DNA of 14,508 nucleotides from Rickettsiales bacterium (GCA_031255235.1 JAIRSX010000026.1:1-14508), one strand, 5' to 3'. Shown: positions 6,516 through 14,110, numbered from the stretch's first letter. Numbers and translations: made by a program. The notes: generated by a model from the letters alone, not told the origin.

Positions 6516-7847
6516 ATGTCAAAAAAAGTATCGGTTATTATCATTGCGGCGGGCAATAGTACAAGGATGAACAGTGACATTCCTAAACATCTTCACAAGA
6601 TAGGTGGATTGGAAATCATACACCATATTATTGGAACCGCAGAAAAATTGGAAGCAGAAGAAATTATAGTGGTTTGCAATGAGAAAAATGTGGATTATAT
6701 TTACTCCAATAATATAAAAAAAGTTATTCAAACGAATAAGAACGGAACTGCCACTGCTACAAAAGTCGGTTTCCAAGAATTAGTTAACAAGGATAATGAT
6801 ATTCTTGTTATGTATGGTGATATACCTTTAATTAAACAAGAAACTTATTGTAAAATGCTTGAAAAACTTCAAGAAAAGGATGTGGTACAAGTTTCGTCAG
6901 TTTTTGAAACAAAAAATATCTCCAATAAATATGGCAGAGTTCAAATTGATGCCGACAGAATTATCCAAAATATAGAATATAAAGATGCCACAGAGGAAGA
7001 GAAGCAAAACAGATTGTGCAATGGAGCAGTATTGGCAATTAAAGGCAACGTATTAAAAGAATATTTAGAAAGAATTGATAATAACAACGCTTCAAAGGAA
7101 TATTATTTAACCGACACTATAAAATTAAGTAAATTGGATAACACAATATCAAAGTATGTTATAGTTGATGAGAATGAGATTCAGGGTATAAATTCAAGGG
7201 AAGACTTGGCAATTGCAGAAAACATTTTTCAAGACATGAAAAGAAAAGAATTTATGACGAAAGGTGTAACATTAAAAGATCCAAACACAGTTTATTTTAG
7301 TTATGATACAGAAATAGAACAGGATGTTATAATTGAACCCAATGTTGTTTTTTTGAATAGTGTCAAAGTAATGTCAAATGTCTTAATAAGAAGTTTTTGC
7401 TATTTAGAAGGTGATATCTTGATAGAAGAAAATAGTATTGTTGGCCCTTTTGCTAAAATTCGTCCAAACACAACTATTAAAAATTCTGCCAAAATAGGAA
7501 GTTTTGTTGAAATTAAGAATTCTACAATAGGAGAGGTAGCAAAGATTCCACATTTATCATATGTTGGTGATACTGTAATAGGTAAAAAGACAAATATAGG
7601 TGCTGGTTGCATTACATGTAATTATGATGGTTTTAAAAAGCACAATACAACCATTGGTGAAAACTGTTTTATTGGTTCAAATACGGTTTTTATTGCCCCT
7701 GTTTGTATTGAGAATAATTCTTTAGTCGCAGCAGGTTCAGTAATTACCAAAAATGTTACTGAAAACAGCATTGCTATAGCAAGAGTAGAACAAAAAAACA
7801 TAAAAGACGGTCATAAAAGATATAAGAAAAAAAAGACCGATCTTTAA
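6516..7847 (+). CDS. glmU: Bifunctional GlcNAc-1-phosphate uridyltransferase / glucosamine-1-phosphate acetyltransferase
   Basis: GlmU acetylates glucosamine-1-phosphate and then makes UDP-GlcNAc, feeding peptidoglycan and lipid A. The N-terminal pyrophosphorylase domain (about 1-230) has AAGNSTRM with Arg17, Lys24, the uridine-site QTNKNGTA and the metal ligand Asp102 in VMYGDIPL. The usual Gly of the AAGxGTRM signature is Ser15. The C-terminal left-handed beta-helix (about 250-430) shows hexapeptide repeats and the acetyltransferase motif PHLSYVGD with His346 and NIGAGCITCNYDG. At 443 residues it is near the usual 450-460, with a short Lys-rich tail. It pairs with divergent waaA, so two envelope precursor genes share a control region. 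It converges on rnc, with only a weak six-bp hairpin between them. Confidence 0.95.
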   Translation: MSKKVSVIIIAAGNSTRMNSDIPKHLHKIGGLEIIHHIIGTAEKLEAEEIIVVCNEKNVDYIYSNNIKKVIQTNKNGTATATKVGFQELVNKDNDILVMYGDIPLIKQETYCKMLEKLQEKDVVQVSSVFETKNISNKYGRVQIDADRIIQNIEYKDATEEEKQNRLCNGAVLAIKGNVLKEYLERIDNNNASKEYYLTDTIKLSKLDNTISKYVIVDENEIQGINSREDLAIAENIFQDMKRKEFMTKGVTLKDPNTVYFSYDTEIEQDVIIEPNVVFLNSVKVMSNVLIRSFCYLEGDILIEENSIVGPFAKIRPNTTIKNSAKIGSFVEIKNSTIGEVAKIPHLSYVGDTVIGKKTNIGAGCITCNYDGFKKHNTTIGENCFIGSNTVFIAPVCIENNSLVAAGSVITKNVTENSIAIARVEQKNIKDGHKRYKKKKTDL

Positions 7848-7885
7848 GGGAACTGTTGTTCCTCTGTCTTACGTTTCAATTAAGA

Positions 7886-8578
7886 TTATATATTTTTATC
7901 TATATTTTTTTTGATATATTCAATCACTTTGTTAGAGGATTCCATTTCTCCCTCCTTCTTGTTTTTTGCTATAACATTGATAATTGGAATGTCGGAGTTT
8001 TCAATTTTACACATCACTTTGAATGACGGCTTTTCCTTTGTTCCAATGGATTCATATAAATAAGTTGGCACAACATTATTATTTTTTTGCGACCATTCCT
8101 GCAATCTTGATTTTGATGGTTTTATAATATTTTCTTTCTTATTCAGAATAAATGTATTCCAATGAGATAAAATAAAATTTTTTGCCGTTTCAAAACCGGC
8201 ATCAATATATATGGCACCTATAAGAGACTCCATGACATCTTCTAAAATCTTTGGGTTATTTCTTCCACCATTTTTTTCCTCACCTGGAGACATATAAATA
8301 TAGTCGCCTAAGCCTATTTTTTCACCAATATTTGCCAATGTTTTTGTATCAACTAAAGCATGCTTCATATTTGACAACCTACCTTCATCCAACTTCGGAA
8401 AACACTTCAATAATGCTTCTATTATCGTCAGACCCAACACAGCATCACCCAAAAACTCAAGTCGTTGATAACTCTGTCCATTCTTTTTATCACTAATACT
8501 CGGATGAGTCAGTGCCGTTTCTATAATGTTCTCATTTTTAAAAGTATAATTTAATATTTTATACAGATGCTGGAGCAT
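7886..8578 (-). CDS. rnc: Ribonuclease III
   Basis: RNase III cuts double-stranded RNA and matures rRNA precursors. From ATG 8578 the protein has 230 residues; a TTG at 8599 would add seven. The ATG is preferred because it places the catalytic residues at Glu41, Asp45, Asp114 and Glu117, the numbering of E. coli RNase III. The signature RLEFLGDAVLG (40-50) and DVMESLIGAIYIDAG (114-128) are intact. The C-terminal double-stranded RNA-binding domain starts near residue 155 (KSRLQEWSQ); its last helix reads MESSNKVIEY instead of the usual basic KKxAE, so RNA binding there may be weaker. The gene overlaps the end of trcR by 20 bases and is the last of the tRNA-Ile/aroK/trcR/rnc unit. Confidence 0.93.
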   Translation of the reverse strand: MLQHLYKILNYTFKNENIIETALTHPSISDKKNGQSYQRLEFLGDAVLGLTIIEALLKCFPKLDEGRLSNMKHALVDTKTLANIGEKIGLGDYIYMSPGEEKNGGRNNPKILEDVMESLIGAIYIDAGFETAKNFILSHWNTFILNKKENIIKPSKSRLQEWSQKNNNVVPTYLYESIGTKEKPSFKVMCKIENSDIPIINVIAKNKKEGEMESSNKVIEYIKKNIDKNI

Positions 8579-9131
8579 TGTTGTTCTTATATTTAGCAAT
8601 TATCTCGTCAAACAAAGACTTAGAACACAAACCTAACAAAACAGGATCCTTTGGAACAATTTCTTTGATTCTCCAATGATTTTTATTCTTTATATTTTCT
8701 ATCAATGTTTTTGCTGCACCAGTAAGTTTATTTATATCTTTGTCTGTAATGTCAGGATAATATTTTAACAAAAAGAAAATAGCATCTGGCTTATCACTTC
8801 TTCTTGCAATAGGAATATATTTTGTTTTCTTTGTTTCAAATAGAACCTCTTCCCTTTTCACTAGAACAAGATCTTTAGAGGAATCATTTTCACACTCTTT
8901 AATGTTTTCTTCTGTAAGTTGTTTAGTAATCAACGGGTTAACTGGAACAATGTTGGTATTAATTTCCCCATCGGCCATAACAGAAACTTCCAACTCATCC
9001 ATTCCACAAAAATTTCCAATTTGCTCAAAGGTTAAGGAAGTGTTATTTATCAACCAAGCAGCAACTGCTTTCCTGTTTAAAGGCAATTCCTTTAAAGAAA
9101 AATTTTCATCATTATTCTTTTTCCTTACCAT
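8559..9131 (-). CDS. trcR: Cell-cycle transcriptional regulator TrcR family (DUF1013)
   Basis: The 190-residue protein matches the alphaproteobacterial DUF1013/TrcR family: AVAAWLINNTSLTFEQIGNFCGM (residues 23-45) resembles a helix-turn-helix, followed by DGEINTNIVPVNPLITKQLT, the YIPIARRSDKPDAIFFLLK core, a second helix-turn-helix-like TDKDINKLTGAAKTLIENI, and DPVLLGLCSK near the end. In Caulobacter the family associates with RNA polymerase and affects cell-cycle transcription; that role is carried over by homology. Start ATG 9131 has AAGGAG six bases upstream, overlapping the aroK stop region. The N-terminus (MVRKKNNDENF) is longer and more charged than I expect for the family. It lies between aroK and rnc and overlaps rnc. 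Confidence 0.85.
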   Translation of the reverse strand: MVRKKNNDENFSLKELPLNRKAVAAWLINNTSLTFEQIGNFCGMDELEVSVMADGEINTNIVPVNPLITKQLTEENIKECENDSSKDLVLVKREEVLFETKKTKYIPIARRSDKPDAIFFLLKYYPDITDKDINKLTGAAKTLIENIKNKNHWRIKEIVPKDPVLLGLCSKSLFDEIIAKYKNNNAPASV

Positions 9132-9139
9132 TTTTCTCC

Positions 9140-9703
9140 TTAATTATCCATAATAAACTGACTCAAAGAATTAAAAATAACATTAGTAGTTATTTCTTTG
9201 TTTAAGTAGGTTACATTAACAACAATATCCGCTTCCCTGTAGATTGGTGTCTTTTTATCAAAAATTTCTCTTAGAATTTCTTCCTTGTCCCCATTCTCTA
9301 AAACATATCTAGTATCTCTTTTTCTGACTCTCTGCAACAAAGTATCAAACTCAACTTCTAAAAATACAGATATTGTTTCTCGTTTAATAAGCTTTCTAAC
9401 TTCTTCATTCTCAAAAACATCCCCACCGATAGATAAAACTTGAGGCTCGTTAGCATTTAATATTTTCTTTACTATATCTTTTTCAAGTTCTTTGACGTAC
9501 TCCTCTCCTTTTTCAACAAAAACATCATTCACAGACTTGTTTTCTTTTTTCTCTATTTCTGAATCAGAATCAACAAATTTCAAATTTAACCTCTGTGCCA
9601 AACTAAAACCGGTGGTGGTTTTACCAGAGCCCATAATTCCTATAAGCACTATTATCTTTTTATCTCTTGGTTTAATTTTCGCTTCCATACCATTTTTAAA
9701 CAT
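9140..9703 (-). CDS. aroK: Shikimate kinase-like protein
   Basis: Shikimate kinases phosphorylate shikimate with ATP in aromatic amino acid synthesis. The P-loop GIMGSGKTTTG, the Asp-x-Asp of FVDSDSEIE and the C-terminal PIYREADIVV are typical. Three sites near the substrate differ from the family: GEEYVKELE has Lys where a shikimate-binding Arg is usual (FRxxE), the GGG loop is GGD (residues 93-95), and RPLL is RYVL. The enzyme may be divergent, or its substrate may have changed. Start ATG 9703 is preferred (187 residues) because GTGGA lies six bases upstream; TTG 9709 and ATG 9688 are alternatives. It begins 21 bases after the CCA end of tRNA-Ile, and eight bases separate its end from trcR. 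The usual partner aroB is absent. Confidence 0.8.
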   Translation of the reverse strand: MFKNGMEAKIKPRDKKIIVLIGIMGSGKTTTGFSLAQRLNLKFVDSDSEIEKKENKSVNDVFVEKGEEYVKELEKDIVKKILNANEPQVLSIGGDVFENEEVRKLIKRETISVFLEVEFDTLLQRVRKRDTRYVLENGDKEEILREIFDKKTPIYREADIVVNVTYLNKEITTNVIFNSLSQFIMDN

Positions 9704-9724
9704 CAACAATCCACATTAAATTAG

Positions 9725-9801
9725 TGGTGGGTTTAGATAGACTTGAACCATCGACCTCTACCTTATCAGGGTAGCGCTCTAACCAACTGAGCTATAAACC
9801 C
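9725..9801 (-). tRNA. tRNA-Ile (GAT anticodon), CCA encoded
   Basis: The 77-base gene has a seven-bp acceptor stem GGGTTTA/TAAACCC, D-arm with AGTTGGTTA, anticodon stem CTACC/GGTAG around CTGATAA (anticodon GAT), T-arm with TTCAAGT, discriminator A and an encoded CCA. tRNA-Ile(GAU) usually lies in the rRNA operon; here it is alone and heads a protein operon. Confidence 0.96.
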
Positions 9802-9810
9802 GCACTGTTA

Positions 9811-9839
9811 TTAATAGTGGTATATTTTTTAAAAAGCAA
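9811..9839 (-). promoter_or_regulatory. Putative promoter for tRNA-Ile/aroK unit
   Basis: Read on the minus strand: TTGCTT (9834-9839), 17 bases, TATTAA (9811-9816). The start would fall a few bases before the tRNA 5' end at 9801. Match to consensus is moderate. Confidence 0.35.
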
Positions 9840-9846
9840 AAAATAT

Positions 9847-9874
9847 TTGAAAAATACACAAAAGAATATATATT
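9847..9874 (+). promoter_or_regulatory. Putative engB promoter
   Basis: TTGAAA (9847-9852), 16 bases, TATATT (9869-9874), each five of six to consensus. The leader before ATG 9900 would be about 20 bases and has no Shine-Dalgarno sequence. Confidence 0.4.
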
Positions 9875-9899
9875 CAAACTCTGTATTATTAAACTTCTT

Positions 9900-10508
9900 A
9901 TGGTAAACGCATCTACTCTTTTTTTTACAAAAAATCAACCAATATTTATGCTGGGTGCTTCAAAGGAAGTGGATTTACCACCAAATGATTTAACGGAATT
10001 TATTTTTATTGGTAGATCCAATGTTGGAAAATCAAGTCTTATAAATTCAATTACAAATTCAAAAATTGCTTTGGTTTCAAAGACACCTGGCAGAACAAAA
10101 CAATTAAACTTTTTTCAGGTCGCTAATAAAATCGCTATAGTTGATGCTCCAGGATATGGTTACGCAAAGGCAAATAAAAAAGAAGTTGAAAATTGGAACG
10201 ATTTGATTTTTAAGTACCTCTTAAAAAGAAAAAACTTAAAAAGAGTTTTTTTATTGATTGACAGCAGACATGGAATAAAAGAAAACGACGAACAAATGAT
10301 GTTAATATTAGATAATAGTGGTATTTTGTATCAAATCATTTTGACTAAAATTGATGAAATTAAAGACACCGACCTAAATCTTAGAATTAAAGAGATTGAA
10401 AAAGTTTTCAAGGAGCATACAGCGCTATTTGGAGAAACTTTGTTTGCCAGTAGCAGAAGTGGTGTCGGTATTGAACAAATTAGAGACACTATTTATTCAC
10501 TTACCTAA
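9900..10508 (+). CDS. engB: Ribosome biogenesis GTP-binding protein EngB/YsxC
   Basis: EngB (YihA/YsxC) is a TRAFAC-class GTPase needed for assembly of the large ribosomal subunit. All G motifs are visible: G1 GRSNVGKSS (38-46), G2 Thr66 in TPGRTKQLNFF, G3 DAPGYGYA (82-89), G4 TKID (149-152) and a G5-like ASSRSG. At 202 residues the length is normal. No ribosome binding site precedes ATG 9900. It is divergent from the tRNA-Ile/aroK unit and sits 119 bases upstream of rpsL on the same strand, so ribosome assembly and ribosomal protein genes are neighbours, although rpsL has its own promoter candidates. Confidence 0.95.
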   Translation: MVNASTLFFTKNQPIFMLGASKEVDLPPNDLTEFIFIGRSNVGKSSLINSITNSKIALVSKTPGRTKQLNFFQVANKIAIVDAPGYGYAKANKKEVENWNDLIFKYLLKRKNLKRVFLLIDSRHGIKENDEQMMLILDNSGILYQIILTKIDEIKDTDLNLRIKEIEKVFKEHTALFGETLFASSRSGVGIEQIRDTIYSLT

Positions 10509-10515
10509 AAAATAT

Positions 10516-10570
10516 TTGACTTTTTACGAAAGGATTCTATTCTCTCCCACAGAACGTTAAAAGGTATAAT
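10516..10570 (+). promoter_or_regulatory. Putative promoter region of rpsL-rpsG
   Basis: TTGACT (10516-10521), 16 bases, TATTCT (10538-10543) is one candidate. A perfect TATAAT at 10565-10570 is a second possible -10, but its upstream -35 (near TTCTCT 10540-10545) is weak. The leader to ATG 10628 would be about 50-80 bases. Confidence 0.45.
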
Positions 10571-10627
10571 GCATACAAAAACTGGGTTGCAATTAGTTTT
10601 TGTGGATTATTTAATAAAAAAAGAAAG

Positions 10628-10999
10628 ATGGTTACAGTAAATCAGTTAGTTAGAAAGCCAAGAAAAGACAAGAGGGTCAAAAGTAAGTCCCCTGCCTTGA
10701 AGGGTTCTCCTTTTGTTAGAGGTGTCTGTGTTAGAGTTTATACTACAACTCCAAAAAAACCAAACTCTGCCTTGAGAAAGGTTGCCAGAGTTAAATTGAC
10801 AAATGGATACGAGGTTATTGCTTATATTCCTGGTGAAGGGCATAATTTGCAGGAACATAGTATGGTTATTTTGAGGGGTGGAAAAGTACCCGATTTACCA
10901 GGTGTTAGATACCATATTGTTAGAGGTGTTTTAGATACACAGGGCGTTAAAGACCGAAAGGTTAGACGAAGTAAATACGGAGTTAAGAAACCAAAATAA
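10628..10999 (+). CDS. rpsL: 30S ribosomal protein S12
   Basis: S12 sits at the decoding centre of the small subunit. The 123 residues align with E. coli S12 from MxTVNQLVRKPR without gaps up to TPKKPNSALRK, keeping Lys43. In GGRVKDLPG the family has Lys88; here the stretch reads GGKVPDLPG, so codon CCC at 10889-10891 puts Pro at that site. Lys88 changes in E. coli S12 are known to give streptomycin resistance, so the ribosome may be naturally less sensitive. Asp89 (methylthiolation site) and the C-terminal KDRKVRRSKYGVKKPK are kept. Nine bases separate it from rpsG. Confidence 0.97.
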   Translation: MVTVNQLVRKPRKDKRVKSKSPALKGSPFVRGVCVRVYTTTPKKPNSALRKVARVKLTNGYEVIAYIPGEGHNLQEHSMVILRGGKVPDLPGVRYHIVRGVLDTQGVKDRKVRRSKYGVKKPK

Positions 11000-11008
11000 A
11001 GGAGAAAT

Positions 11009-11476
11009 ATGAGAAGACGAAGAATACCGGTTAGGGAAATTATACCAGATGCAAAATATCATAGTATATTAGTCACACGACTTATAAATTCTATTATGTT
11101 GGATGGTAAAAAATCCATTATTGAGAAAGCGGTTTATGGTGCTTTTGATTTAGTAAAGGATAAAATTAAAAGAGAACCATTGGAAGTTTTTGAGGAAGTT
11201 TTAGATAGAATTACTCCAACAATTGAAGTTAGAGCAAGAAGGGTTGGTGGTGCTACTTATCAAGTTCCTACAGAAGTTAAAGAGAGAAGAGGTAGTGCTT
11301 TAGCACTTAAATGGTTGACAACTTCAATTAGAAAACAAAGTGGTAAAAGTTTAGCAGAAAAGATTTTCAAAGCAGTTAATGAAATTTTGAATAATACTGG
11401 CTGGGCAATTAAGAAGAAAGAAGAAGTCTTTAAAATGGCTGAGGCAAATAAAGCATTTGCGCATTTTGCTTGGTAA
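11009..11476 (+). CDS. rpsG: 30S ribosomal protein S7
   Basis: S7 nucleates assembly of the 30S head by binding 16S rRNA. The protein has 155 residues, the usual length, starting MRRRRIPVREI and containing LINSIMLDGKKSIIEKAVYGAFD, the RRVGGATYQVPTEVK motif and GSALALKWL. AAAGGAG lies five bases before ATG 11009. It is the second gene of the str operon; fusA and tuf, which normally follow, are replaced by a hairpin and an intergenic stretch. Confidence 0.97.
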   Translation: MRRRRIPVREIIPDAKYHSILVTRLINSIMLDGKKSIIEKAVYGAFDLVKDKIKREPLEVFEEVLDRITPTIEVRARRVGGATYQVPTEVKERRGSALALKWLTTSIRKQSGKSLAEKIFKAVNEILNNTGWAIKKKEEVFKMAEANKAFAHFAW

Positions 11477-11484
11477 TTCAGATA

Positions 11485-11513
11485 GCCTCCTTCTATTTTC
11501 CATAGAAGGGGGC
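11485..11513 (+). terminator. Hairpin ending the rpsL-rpsG transcript
   Basis: Twelve-bp stem pairs GCCTCCTTCTAT (11485-11496) with ATAGAAGGGGGC (11502-11513), one G-U pair, loop TTTCC. The hairpin is strong and begins eight bases after the rpsG stop, but only a weak T run (GATTTGG) follows. Confidence 0.65.
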
Positions 11514-11758
11514 GATTTGGTTAGATGTTAAATAAGTATTTTTGATATCTTGATGTGGTGTGTTGAGTTGTTTGCTTTTATGTAAAAAATATCGCGTTTT
11601 TTTGAAGATGCGTTTTTGATTCTTTTCTTCTTTCTATCATAGTGAAATTTACCAAATAATTGACGCTTGTGGGGCACATTTTCGCGAATAGAACAAATTT
11701 AGTAAGTTTTAAACAAAAATAGTTCTAAAAATTGAGTGGTTTAAATAATAAAGCGAGA
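11514..11758. other. Gene-free stretch between convergent units
   Basis: No reading frame of useful length, RNA gene or strong terminator for the glycosyltransferase is visible. There is a loose inverted repeat TTTAAAC (11708-11714) / GTTTAAA (11739-11745) and two GCGTTTTT words near 11595 and 11612, both unremarkable in AT-rich DNA. Confidence 0.5.
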
Positions 11759-12727
11759 TTATTTATAATCAATGGTTAAGATTGGTAATAAATCAAACAG
11801 ATAAATAACGTCATTTTTTATTGTTAAAACAGGAATATTAAAAATTTTAATGGTTCTTGAAGGAAAATCTTGCTCCTGTTCTTGTTCTAATTTTTTATAT
11901 GCCTTATCCTTATCCTTTATGAGGCCATACTCCAACATTTTATCCAAAACTAAATTTCTGCTTTCCTTTGATGTGTTTTTATAAAAATATCTTTTTATAG
12001 AATGAATGGCATTATTTGTTGCCGTCTGCGAATTATATTTTTTACCCAACTCTATCATAATATCTATTGCCTTCAACCGCGATTTTATTTTTTTTATATT
12101 CAAATACGGGGACATCAAGGAATTTTGCACTCTAATGTAATGATAAAAAACATCATCTATTATTTTTATATTGTTCGCTTTTTCAACAGCATTCACTAAA
12201 AAAACTCCAACCTGCCCACTTATCAATTCCTCATTAAAAAACAGTTCATTGTCTTTTATAAAGTCAGTTTTATAAATAGCACTCCAAAACATAGAGTAAA
12301 AATTGTATTTGTCCTTTCTAATTTTGTTGTTAAGTTCCGTCAAGGTTTCTTCCTTCCCTTTTAAATTTATAACTTTTACGTTACCTTTTATAATGTCATT
12401 ATTATCCTTTTCATTATAAAGTCTTTCAAAGAAATCTGTATCAACATAATCATCTGCATCAATAAAACCTAAATACTCACCATTCGCAACTCTTATACCT
12501 TCATTTCTTGCATAACTTACACCAAAATTCTTATCTAAACTAATAACCTTAATTCTATCGTCCTTCTCTTCATACTCTCTTAAAATATTCAAAGAACCAT
12601 CTTGGGAATTATCATTTACACAAATGATTTCAATATCTTTTAATGTTTGCCTCACAAGTGTATCCAAACATCTTCTTAGAAATGATTCGGCATTAAAAAC
12701 TGGAACTATAATTGAAACTTTTTTCAT
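11759..12727 (-). CDS. Family 2 glycosyltransferase
   Basis: The N-terminal half is a GT-A fold: VSIIVPVFNAESFLRRCLDTL, EIICVNDNSQDGS (residues 33-45), NFGVSYARNEGI and the metal-binding FIDADDYV with Asp90, Asp92 and Asp93. The C-terminal third (about 200-322) is not a recognised domain and is Lys/Ile-rich. There is no signal peptide or clear membrane span, so it acts in the cytoplasm, probably adding a sugar to an LPS, capsule or other surface glycan; donor and acceptor cannot be told. Its ATG follows the lipoprotein stop codon with no gap (TAA-ATG), implying translational coupling. No Shine-Dalgarno sequence of its own is visible. Confidence 0.88.
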   Translation of the reverse strand: MKKVSIIVPVFNAESFLRRCLDTLVRQTLKDIEIICVNDNSQDGSLNILREYEEKDDRIKVISLDKNFGVSYARNEGIRVANGEYLGFIDADDYVDTDFFERLYNEKDNNDIIKGNVKVINLKGKEETLTELNNKIRKDKYNFYSMFWSAIYKTDFIKDNELFFNEELISGQVGVFLVNAVEKANNIKIIDDVFYHYIRVQNSLMSPYLNIKKIKSRLKAIDIMIELGKKYNSQTATNNAIHSIKRYFYKNTSKESRNLVLDKMLEYGLIKDKDKAYKKLEQEQEQDFPSRTIKIFNIPVLTIKNDVIYLFDLLPILTIDYK

Positions 12728-14002
12728 TTAATATTCTAAAAATGGGTTGTCATCATAATCCACAATATTATACTTGCCTTTTTCTATTTTCATAATACAC
12801 AATTTTCTTTCTAACATACCAGTATGCAAATATCTAAATTTGCCATTTATTCCGTCAAAACCCTGATAGTTTTCAAGTGCATATTTAATATTCTCTTTAT
12901 CCTGTGCCGCAGCATAACTTTCAATCAAAGAAGTAATAGCATCATAAACTAAACTTGAAATTCTTAGCGGATAAACTCCGAAGACATCAAAAAAATTATT
13001 CTGAAAATTCACGTAATTTAATGGATCTGGTGATGTAAAATAAGCATTTTCAAAATTCACGTCATTATAAAGATTATTATTTAACCATTTGCTTGTACCG
13101 ATCAAAACCGGCTTTTTGTTTCCCATATAAGAATCATAAAATTTACCAATTCTTTGTAAATTAACGCCACTGTCCGGAATCAAAAGACCGTCGGTATAAA
13201 TTTTATCGTCCTCTGTATATTGAAATTCTACCTTTAACTTCAAATTCTCCCTCCTCGCTACTTCTTTTTCTTGTTCGTATCTTTTGTATGCTTCATCCCT
13301 ATAGGAAACCGATCCTAATAACTCTGTCGTTTTTAAAAAAAGTCTTTGGTCATTAGGCGTATAAAACTCTCTCTTAATTATTTTAGCATCTTTTTTTCTG
13401 ATAACATTGGTGAAATCTTGTGACACAGAACTTCCATAAATACTTGAAGGCAACAAAGCTGAAAAGGCATAAAAGTTTTGTTTATCAATCAAATAACTGA
13501 TAAGTCTATCTATTTCCTGCTGTGGAGTTAACCCAAGCAAATATAGATTTGGACGATTTTTTGTGATTAGGTTTTGGTTGTCACTCACGGACATGACAAT
13601 TATGTTATTTGCTTTTGCAATATCTATCACTGCTTCTGTTTCTTGTGTGGAAAACGGCCCAACAATTACATCTGCTTCACTTCTAATGGCGGAATTAATG
13701 GCATCGACAGCACCAAAATCAGTTCCTTTCGTGTCAAAAGGTAATAATTCCACATTACTTATTCTATGGTTAAACATTGAGAGCTGTGCCGCTTTGAACA
13801 TCATATCACCAATTCTCTCTGCCCTACCAGAAAAAGGGAACAACAAAGCAATTTTCAATTTATTATTTTCTTGGTTGTCTTCTAATTTACCCGTATCTAT
13901 ATATGAAATTGGTTCAACAGTACCATCACTCCTAACATTTAAATCCAAATATTTACATGAAGTAACGGACAGAAACAGTATTAATAAAAATATTCTTTTC
14001 AT
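12728..14002 (-). CDS. LppC/LpoA-type penicillin-binding protein activator lipoprotein
   Basis: The protein starts with a lipoprotein signal, MKRIFLLILFLSVTSC, with Cys16 in the lipobox VTSC. After a short linker, a periplasmic-binding type I fold begins at KIALLFPFSGRAERIGDMMFKAA (about residues 49-71) with DVIVGPFSTQETEAV, IIVMSVSDN and PVLIGTSKW typical of the LppC/LpoA group. In enterobacteria LpoA activates PBP1A from the outer membrane; here the role is inferred. At 424 residues it has only the C-terminal-type domain and lacks the TPR-like N-terminal domain of E. coli LpoA, as is usual in Alphaproteobacteria. A charged insert near residues 232-255 (YKRYEQEKEVARREN) interrupts the fold. 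It directly precedes the glycosyltransferase. Confidence 0.82.
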   Translation of the reverse strand: MKRIFLLILFLSVTSCKYLDLNVRSDGTVEPISYIDTGKLEDNQENNKLKIALLFPFSGRAERIGDMMFKAAQLSMFNHRISNVELLPFDTKGTDFGAVDAINSAIRSEADVIVGPFSTQETEAVIDIAKANNIIVMSVSDNQNLITKNRPNLYLLGLTPQQEIDRLISYLIDKQNFYAFSALLPSSIYGSSVSQDFTNVIRKKDAKIIKREFYTPNDQRLFLKTTELLGSVSYRDEAYKRYEQEKEVARRENLKLKVEFQYTEDDKIYTDGLLIPDSGVNLQRIGKFYDSYMGNKKPVLIGTSKWLNNNLYNDVNFENAYFTSPDPLNYVNFQNNFFDVFGVYPLRISSLVYDAITSLIESYAAAQDKENIKYALENYQGFDGINGKFRYLHTGMLERKLCIMKIEKGKYNIVDYDDNPFLEY

Positions 14003-14011
14003 GTTTCATAT

Positions 14012-14040
14012 AGAATATTAGTTTATTTCAGAATAATCAA
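14012..14040 (-). promoter_or_regulatory. Putative promoter of lipoprotein-glycosyltransferase operon
   Basis: Read on the minus strand: TTGATT (14035-14040), 17 bases, TATTCT (14012-14017). Transcription would start within a few bases of ATG 14002, so the message may be nearly leaderless, in line with the lack of a ribosome binding site. Confidence 0.35.
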
Positions 14041-14076
14041 TTTTTTGTTTTTACTTTTTGCAGAAATTTTGATTTT

Positions 14077-14110
14077 AAAAAAGGGTCTTGATTTTTTAAA
14101 TCAAAACCCT
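14077..14110 (-). terminator. Terminator of the outer-membrane protein gene
   Basis: Thirteen-position stem (14082-14094 with 14098-14110, one mismatch) around a three-base loop, followed on the minus strand by five T. It lies 22 bases past the beta-barrel stop codon. T after 14111 on the plus strand means it could act both ways, but no plus-strand gene needs it. Confidence 0.8.

Noticed and set aside
7848..7885. Possible terminator between glmU and rnc
   Set aside because: The hairpin has only about six pairs (GGAAC/GTTCC core) and no T run.
11708..11745. TTTAAAC/GTTTAAA inverted repeat
   Set aside because: Seven AT-rich pairs around a 24-base loop are expected by chance in this composition.
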